From NCBI GenBank assembly GCA_024138025.1, contig JAMXBD010000640.1, positions 434,001 to 498,000 on the forward strand: 64,000 nucleotides of DNA, in the 5' to 3' direction. Below the pieces are notes generated by a model. It was not told the DNA's origin and did no database searches. It was given only the letters and a program-made list of their open reading frames with translations. A program made the translations under genes and the position numbers. Source of the DNA: Combretum micranthum. Lineage: Eukaryota; Streptophyta; Magnoliopsida; Myrtales; Combretaceae. Position 1 is the first letter of the stretch, and each line of letters starts with the position of its first letter. Shown here piece by piece: positions 57,060-64,000 of the stretch.

Positions 57060-57373
57060 TAGAAATGAAGTGAGTTTCGCCTCTTTTTTGCAAAAGAAAC
57101 AAGATTCGCCTCATATTCTAGCACGTCACATTGTAGTAAGGTAGAGGCAAGTTTTGCCTCTTTTATAAAGAGTCCATATTCGCTTCATTCTATATTGAGG
57201 CAAATTTCGCCTCTATTTCCTTTTTTAAGATGGCCTCTTATGAGTAAATATAACAAACTTTTACTGGTGAGTAAGGAGAGGTAATTTTTTCGCCTCAATA
57301 GGTCAAAAGTCGCAAAATTTTTAGCCCACCAAGGCAAAAATTTTTGCCTCTTTTTGCCATTTTCCTATTAGTT
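57060..57373. repeat. Right terminus and subterminal repeats of the CACTA element
   Basis: Repeated gaggcaaa/tttcgcctc motifs in both orientations. At least eight occurrences are visible, among them gaggcaaatttcgcctc, gaggcaagttttgcctc and aggcaaaaatttttgcctc, which are themselves palindromic. The terminus is tattagtt followed by the target duplication tga. Confidence 0.82.
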
Positions 57374-57529
57374 TGATTTTTACCTTGAGTTAACAGCATG
57401 AGCCATGAATAAGAGTGTCTAATGCAATCAAAAGTGTTCTGTAGTTGCGGCTAATGGCATTTCTTGTTTTTTATTTCACGATTTCTTATTCCATGAGTTA
57501 TTTACAGTATTTATTTTATAAGATAATTA

Positions 57530-58120
57530 AACTTATTCATTAACAAAGTTGTACAAGGCAAACATAGTACCAGCACCTACAGTCTGTACAAGTCCCAAAC
57601 ACAAAAACACACCGCCATCATAAATCACTTACATCGGAATATAAAAAAGCAAAAAAACTACATTCCATATTTGTCATTCTGCAAAATTTACCAAACAGCC
57701 TTAAGTAGGTCTTCAAAAAGACATTTCCTCCTTGTACATTTATCGTGCCAAATTTGTCATTCTGCTCGTAACCATGTTAAATTCTCTAGGAACTTGGCAT
57801 AGGTGGAGTTAGAATAGATGAGATATCCTATCGTCCCAACAAATATGAACATTTTAATATTTCAATTTGACATTTAATTGTGAAGACGAAAGAAACCATT
57901 TTACCAGCGGTGAATCCACATCCAACTTCACATGTAAAAAGTTACATTGGATACAGATAGCTAATTCCCAAGCAACAACCTAGAGTTCAGCAAGCACAAC
58001 GATAAACATCCAATTTCAACCGCATAACCCCTAACCAATTGCCATTTATTCCTTAGTACCCTTCATATAGCTGCATGCCCTATGGAGTGATTTACAGAAT
58101 CATCGTAAGTAAGTCTCGTC
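57530..58120 (-). pseudogene. Possible LINE 3' end with RNase H-like remnant
   Basis: Read on the - strand, one frame gives ILRAEFNM-like and a LLLGN-type stretch followed by SNVTF. Another frame gives YSNSTYAKFLENLTWLRAE, which resembles the last part of the RNase H region in plant L1 elements (alanine-rich helix, then ADALAK-like). The evidence is weak and no poly-A tail or target duplication was found. Confidence 0.25.
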
Positions 58121-58540
58121 GAGGGAGACTGTTTTAAGTTTACTCTTTCTATCCAATGGAGTTGATTTTAATGAATATCAAAACTCAAAGGCCAATCTTC
58201 GAGCATTTTTTTTTTCATATTTTAATCAATGCTTTTCAAAGAGAAAATATAAATTATTTTGAGAAAACCATATTCATTAAAGCATGATAGCAAAGCAAAA
58301 AGCCTTCAGAGTCGCTATTAAGACAATTGGTCTTTCCTATAAACAATTTAATTAGCCCACTCAAAAAGATAATTGAGTAGAACCTAAAGAAGAAGAAAAG
58401 AATCTCACTAATGTAAAAGGGTATTGATGAACACAAGAGGGCTCAGATAAACTTTTTTTTTCTTTTCTTTTTCTATCCATTACAGTTGACGAGGGGAATT
58501 TGAACTTGATACCTCTTACTTGAGATATTAGAGAGATATA
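58121..58540. other. AT-rich interval, no gene seen
   Basis: Only short incidental open frames. It ends at atata, the left flank of solo LTR copy 3. Confidence 0.5.
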
Positions 58541-61500
58541 TGTCACGTCCTAAAGGGTACTTTAAACGTAATAGTCCGCCACACTCAATATTAAGCTTAA
58601 GTATGACAACCTTAATCATTCCCAAAAGCTTTGATATTAAGTGTAAGGCGTGCTTCATAATTTTAGAGGACCATACATGAATTATGAAGCTTAAGAAGAT
58701 ATAACAACAATTTTAAGAAAAGAGGATTCATAATATTCACTTGTTTAAAACAACAGTCTTACAAATCTTACGGGCATTCCCCAGTCACAAATAACTATAA
58801 TCTATTATAAGAATATTTCTATGAAGTCTATATCTTATCCAATACTAAACTTTATCTAGAAATTCTTTAACCAAAAAGGAAAGTACCTGGCTGCAGGGTC
58901 CACATAGCCTCAACCACAAATAGGTAAACTGCAAAAGATATATGGGGTATAAGCTAATAGGCTTAGTGAGAACTATTTCCATAAATAACCTCTTATGTAA
59001 TGGAATTCAAACAAGTTATTTAAACAAACAAATGAAATGCAACATAAACGTAGGCAAATAAGGCATATAGTTTTCCGAGAACTATATGTTGAATGGAATT
59101 ACGCCCTCCATTTGGGGTTTGGTGATACATAACCTCAAAACAATTAGTTTTAGTTAAAAAGTTATGCTTTCGATCAATACCGCCAAGCATATTAAGTCTA
59201 CTTGAATTGAACCATGCTTTTGGACTTTCTGCCAAGCATTTAACCTTATGTCGCCAAGCAATCACTTTCGGTTAATCCGCCAAGTGTTGCTTTCGACTTG
59301 AGCTACCATCCTTCTCACCCAAGGACAATAACCTAATGCAATGTGACTCACTTCATGGTATGCATGAATCAATTTATTTATGGTATCAAAGCATTATTAT
59401 TATCAAATTTAAGGTGATCATAGAATTTCATACAAATCAAGCGCTATACTAAAACAAACATTTAATCAATCCCGGCCTCGATATTCTTAGGATCTTTTCA
59501 ACAAATTTTCTCACATACATATCCATTTGTCTTTTCTTAATTCTAATGCAACTAGACTACAAGCACAATCAAGTAAAGCAATTTTTTAGGAAATAAACTC
59601 ACGATGCCATGCCGACACTTCTCTAAACGGATGAGCCGTTCACACACTTTACTTAGTTGAAATAATTTTCGGGATATGGGTATCCTTTCTCGAAATCACC
59701 TAGTCAAGGAAAATACCCAAAATGAGTATTTTTTGATGATTTTCTTGAATTTTGACAAAACAATGTCATGAGAACGTCAAAGTTCATATAAAGAAAGACT
59801 CCAATTTAAAATGGTCATAACTTGGTCATTTTATCTTAGAATCGCGCATATAATATACCGATTTCTACCTATTCGAAAAAATCTATCCATTTATAAAACT
59901 ATTTTTATCAAACTAGATCATTTAGTCCCAAAACAGTGATGGTCAGATTCACCATGAATTTTCTATCCCAAAAACAATTTGTTTCAAACTTTAAATCATT
60001 CAAAATTTGTTTGATAAATACTTAGTTATCTATATAGTTGAAAAATTCCTTTTTCATAGATACTTAGCTCATATTTTATCCATGCTCAAGTGTTTGTTGT
60101 CCACCCATGTTTCTTGGTAAAACAATGTTTAATTAAGAGTTTAGAAAAATTAGTTTATAAGAAATCCATTTTGTAAATCCTTTAAAATGAATATTTTGAT
60201 TCTTTGTTTTTCAAAGAATTACTTTATGTTTGTTTACTATTTTTTTGAATGACTTTTTGATAAAATAAATTTCTTCTTTTCTAAATTCTCAACATTAGTG
60301 CTACTTTTCCTATTTATTTTCTTTGATTATTTATTTGAAAAATCTTGGTTTTAGAACTCTTATTTTTGTTTCAAGGGATTTCCTTATTATAAAAATTATT
60401 TTAGTATCAAAGTCATCTTCTTTCTAAGAAACAAAGTAATATAAAAAGTTTTTCAAAACAAAAGTAGCTTTTAAAATTGTAGTGAGTTTTTCTTAAAACT
60501 TGAAAAAGAATAACTTTACTTTTGTTAAATCATAGATTTTATGTTTCATGTAAAACTATTCTTAGGTGATAAAATCTCCTTTTTATCAAGTATAATTAGA
60601 GTTTTGAAAATTAAGACAACAATCTTAATGGGCATGATTATGAGAAATAATAATAATAAGCAAAAATAGCATAAATATTAAATAAGGTCAAGTATCGGGA
60701 GTCTTAGCTTCTTCAAGGGTCCTGAGACTAAGAAGTAGACTAGCCCTAAAGGAAAAATAAAATAAAATAAAATAAAAATTATTTTGACTTGATGAGGACA
60801 AGTCTAAAACTAGGTACTAGTCTTAAAACAACAAGAAATAAATAAATTGCAAGTGAGCTTATATACTCTAAAGAATATATATATATATATTAGATACATA
60901 ATATACTTAGATATAATAACAATAATAATATGAACAAAGTAAAATAATAACATAACATAAATAGATATTCATGAACAAGAACAATACATGAACATAGTGT
61001 AGCTTCCATAACATTTTGTTTGGAAACTCACACCATGGTCATGTAAATTTACATGACATGAGAGAAAGAATATGTAAAGAAAAATTTACCTAAAGAAGGT
61101 TTTTGAAGTATTATGTGGTTATGGGTTTTGTGTATGTAGGAGGTGGTTTGAGATAATTTTGAGATAGTTTTGAGAGTATTTGGAGAGAGTGTTGAGAGGA
61201 AAATTTTAGAGAGATTTGGTAGAAATTTGTGAGTAGTAATTGTGTGAAAGAAGTGAAAGAGGAGGGGGTATTTATAGGAAATGAGGAGTGAATTTTTGTG
61301 TGATTTAAATAAAGAAATGAAACAAAATTGAGGGAGAGATAGATGGGTGTTGCACCGGCCATCATGGAGAGAGGGAGAGGAGAGATTTTATTTTGTATTT
61401 TTGTTGATTAAATGAAGTAATTAGTAAGATAGATTTGAAATAAAGTTATGGGAAAGGTAAAAAGTAAAGGTTATAGGTTATGGTGTTGTAAGAGTAGGTG

Positions 61501-61981
61501 TTAGAAAAATTAGAGATAAAATAATAGTGTCGAATAGTAATAAATAGTGTAATGTAAAGTAGATATGACTAATAAAGTACCGGTAATAACAAAATACTCG
61601 TATAATTGTGGTATCTGTTATTTTTACTTACGGAAAAATTATAAAACTGATATTTTTGAAAATCTTATATTTTTACGAGTCTAACGGTATATTCAGAATA
61701 TTTTTATTATTTCGAGCTTTGGGGTCACGTTTTTCAAGAATTGTATCCATTTAGGTTCAAAATGATTCACGGTTTTACTAATCTGATCTTTTTAAGCTTC
61801 CTTATATAATTACGAACTATTCTACATACTAATCTCCTACTTAGTTTCTTAGGATTGCTTATTTGGGATTGCCAGACTTAAATCATTATGTCCAACTAAG
61901 GTTTTGTTGACTTTAGGGTTTCCAGTTGACTTTCCAATTAGGTTTTAAGCAATACCGATTCTAAAAATTTGGGGATTTACA
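58541..61981 (-). mobile_element. Solo LTR, copy 3 (antisense)
   Basis: Read on the - strand it runs TGTAAATCCCC...TTTAGGACGTGACA, matching copies 1 and 2. Flanking 5-mers are atata (58536-58540) and atatc (61982-61986), with one mismatch. Its length of 3441 bp is within 10 bp of copy 2. Shared landmarks include gataaaactgatatttttgaaa-type sequence near the start, the TATA box and leader, the (AAAAT)n tract at 60753-60778, and the tagtccgccaca block near the end. No coding domain is seen. Confidence 0.88.
61269..61276 (-). promoter_or_regulatory. TATA box of solo LTR copy 3
   Basis: TATAAATA on the - strand followed by a leader of about 180 bases to TTCTTTAG|GTAAATTT (GT at 61089-61088), as in copies 1 and 2. 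Confidence 0.7.
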
Positions 61982-62052
61982 ATATCACTCGGCTACAATG
62001 CCATTGATGGGCTAAGATAAACTTGCCAGTTCAATTGTGAAGATGCTGATCT

Positions 62053-63551
62053 GGGTTAATGTCACGAATGATATATAAACTTTGAGTATGCAAATAGATA
62101 TCTGAATTTTAAAATTGGTCAATTTAGTACCTGAATTTTAATATTGGTCAATTTAGTACCTAAATTTTAATATTGGTCAGTTTAGTACCTGAATTTTAAT
62201 ATTGGTCAATTTAGTACCTAAATTTTAAAATTGGTCAATTTAGTTTCTGAACTTTGCAATCAATCAATTTAGTACCCCAAAAAACTATTCATATATATCA
62301 ATAACACCTCTGTCAAGTTCTTTTACAAACTAAATTAATCGGTGTAGGAAGCTAGTAACACCTAAGGAACAGCAGATTATAGCCAATATCGATTTCTTTT
62401 CAAAAACTGAAATCATAATTCATGCATAATAAAAAACATAAACAATAATAATAATAATAATAAATAGAGAGATAGGGAAAGGAAAGCTTGCACCAGGATG
62501 TAACATAGAGTTCGATCACCTCTTAATCTCCATGGTCCACAACAATTGCCTCCCTCAATAGAGGACTTCACCTGCTTTATTAGTCACAAACAATTTGCCT
62601 CAAGAGAGGACTTTAACACATCAAAAAAACAAATGCTTGTGTTAAGTCTTTATAATCTCAAACTCACTAAACTAAACTCAAGACTTCACCAACAAGCTCA
62701 CAACAAACTATAGTATAGTGCTCTTACAAAGATTGCAATCACAAAAGAAATAGCACTATACTAAGTTTCTTATTTTCAAACAATATAAATCACAAATAAT
62801 ACTTTGAGAGTGTTTATAAGATTTTGATTACAAGAAGTAAGCTTTTTCAACTGCTAAAAAGTTTTTACAAACTTTTATTTACAAGCTTCAAGAGAAGTGG
62901 CCGCTATTCCTCAAAATCTTCCGACGGTTGGATAAATAAACTCTTGACAGATAGTTTTTTATCATACCGGCAAGCCGGTCGAAGTCTCCACTAGCTATCC
63001 AAACCAAGTCGAGTCCTCGGCCTTCCTCTCGATAAATTCTAATGGGTTTTCACATTTTTCCAATTTGGACTGGTGAGCCGGTACACTCCTGAAAACTTCG
63101 ATATGCTTTCATATTTTTGTCATATCTCTCTCATCCGAACTCCAATAAAGTGATTCAAGATGCTATATAAAGTTTAGAGAGAGAGCTCTACAACTTTTAT
63201 GTTTTATCTCTTAAGAGATTCCAATGGAATCAAGATCTAAATCATTCTTGAATCAACCTGTAAAAAAATAGAGTACAACCAAAACACAAAACACATATAT
63301 ATTTTCAAGCATTTTATTCATTCAGATTGTTTTATTAATTAAGTATAACTTAAAAAATTGAGTGGTTAATTATGCAACTAATTTTCTCATCAAATTCATA
63401 TTGAACATACAAGTTCAACAATCAATTTTAAAGTTCTTAAGGTAACAAATTGATCAATTTTTCAGTTCAAGTAGTAAATTAATCAATTTCAAAATTTAAA
63501 TACTTAATTGCATATTTTGTCAAAGTTCATATATCATTCGTGACATTATCC
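62053..63551. mobile_element. Non-autonomous element with long inverted ends, 1.5 kb
   Basis: The left end GGGTTAATGTCACGAATGAT and the complement of the right end GGATAATGTCACGAATGAT match, and similarity continues inward for over 100 bases (atataaactttg, tgcaa.taga/taagta, gaattttaaaattggtcaat). The left arm carries a 29-bp tandem repeat. The interior holds no transposase. It includes a sequence around 62880-63240 with gccggt motifs and a ctatataaag box. No clear target duplication was found, so the superfamily is open; the style of the ends suggests a Mutator-like element. Confidence 0.65.
62102..62275. repeat. 29-bp tandem repeat, about six units
   Basis: Units start at 62102, 62131, 62160, 62189, 62218 and 62247 (last one diverged). 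The consensus is like ctgaattttaatattggtca followed by atttagtac. A shorter, more degenerate complement of the array occurs near 63420-63510 in the other arm of the element. Confidence 0.9.
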
Positions 63552-64000
63552 TATCTTATAATTGTGGAATCTGTATATTTATGTCATTACATCTGCAAAT
63601 CAATTTCAACTCTCCCTTCTTTTTTTTTCCTACTTTGCTACCTAATTTTGGAATTTCTTTATGTTAAAACTCATATTTAATTCTCTCATGTTTTTTCCTT
63701 AAGTTTTTATCTATAACAAAAATCTAAATGAAATCATTGCATACTAAACTAAAAAACAACTATGATGCTTGTGCGGAATTAAGATCCTTAAAAAAATATA
63801 TATTAGTACAAAAATGATAGTTTGAGAGGAGGGAAGGAGGGATAGGCGTTAGGTTGTATACACTAGTCAAATTTGTTATCTATTAGATGTAGAGATGTGA
63901 AAATGGGACTTACAAGAGAAGAATTAACATAGTTGTGCCTTCGAAAAATGTTGAGACTAGAAAAATCTTTCCTTTAAAGCAATATCAAGTGGGTCTTTCC
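63552..64000. other. AT-rich interval, no gene seen
   Basis: No element boundary or coding motif recognised up to the end of the window. Confidence 0.5.

Larger units (their letters stand above)
40176..57373 (+). mobile_element. CACTA (En/Spm-type) DNA transposon, split by Athila
   Basis: The left end begins CACTGATAAAAAG and the right end reads TTTTCCTATTAGTT, the complement of a CACTA-like terminus. Both are flanked by the 3-bp duplication TGA (40173-40175, 57374-57376). Palindromic subterminal repeats lie at both ends. Between them are remains of a Transpos_assoc domain (left) and a TNP2-type transposase (right), interrupted by the Athila element at 41815-55630. Without the inserts the element is about 3.1 kb. 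It is shorter than autonomous CACTA elements and fully degenerate. Confidence 0.85.

Noticed and set aside
62102..62275. CRISPR-like array of 29-bp units
   Set aside because: Units are contiguous without spacers and the DNA is from a plant nucleus.

Overview
The window is nuclear DNA from a flowering plant, most likely a dicot, and it is strongly AT-rich. No intact host gene, rRNA or tRNA gene is visible. Almost everything that can be named is a transposable element in decay, and many of the elements sit inside one another. This is what pericentromeric or other gene-poor plant heterochromatin looks like. The species cannot be named from the sequence alone.

Layout. 1-4480: short repeats, a 1.4-kb LTR-like insertion with a TATA box (1785-3202) and a 563-bp hAT-type MITE with 8-bp target duplications (3340-3902). 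4481-19397: a complete but broken Ty3/gypsy chromovirus of Tekay/Del type on the + strand, with LTRs of about 2.8 kb, an initiator-Met primer site, gag, protease, RT, RNase H, integrase and a chromodomain-like C-end. Its 3' LTR carries a 4.1-kb solo LTR of another family (15077-19163). The Tekay element itself lies in an older, related LTR on the - strand (19398 to about 26230), which also holds a second copy of that solo LTR (20753-24186). 26230-28640 is an inverted, permuted partial copy of the older LTR, including arrays of imperfect palindromes. 28640-31287 is AT-rich sequence with two promoter-like spots.

31288-40050: a degenerate Ty1/copia element on the + strand. Its 5' LTR was hit twice by the same tRNA-derived SINE family, and its protease/integrase boundary holds a 5'-truncated L1-type LINE on the - strand. 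40176-57373: a decayed CACTA (En/Spm) transposon with 3-bp TGA target duplications, palindromic subterminal repeats and a TNP2-type transposase pseudogene. It is split by a 13.8-kb Athila-type Ty3/gypsy element on the - strand (41815-55630). That element has a tRNA-Asp-type primer site, gag, pol and an env-position ORF preceded by a good splice donor and acceptor. A small Mutator-like MITE (40616-40869) is also inside the CACTA. 57377-64000: a possible LINE 3' remnant, a third copy of the solo LTR (58541-61981) and a 1.5-kb element with long inverted ends and a 29-bp tandem repeat (62053-63551).

How it fits together: nothing acts as a host pathway. The layers give a relative order of insertion (older - strand LTR, then Tekay, then solo LTR; CACTA, then Athila; Copia, then SINEs and LINE). 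The most interesting signals are the spliced-looking unit in front of the Athila third ORF, a conserved TATA-to-GT spacing in three solo LTRs, and an unoccupied paralogous site that confirms the ends of one solo LTR. I found no convincing undescribed biological system.
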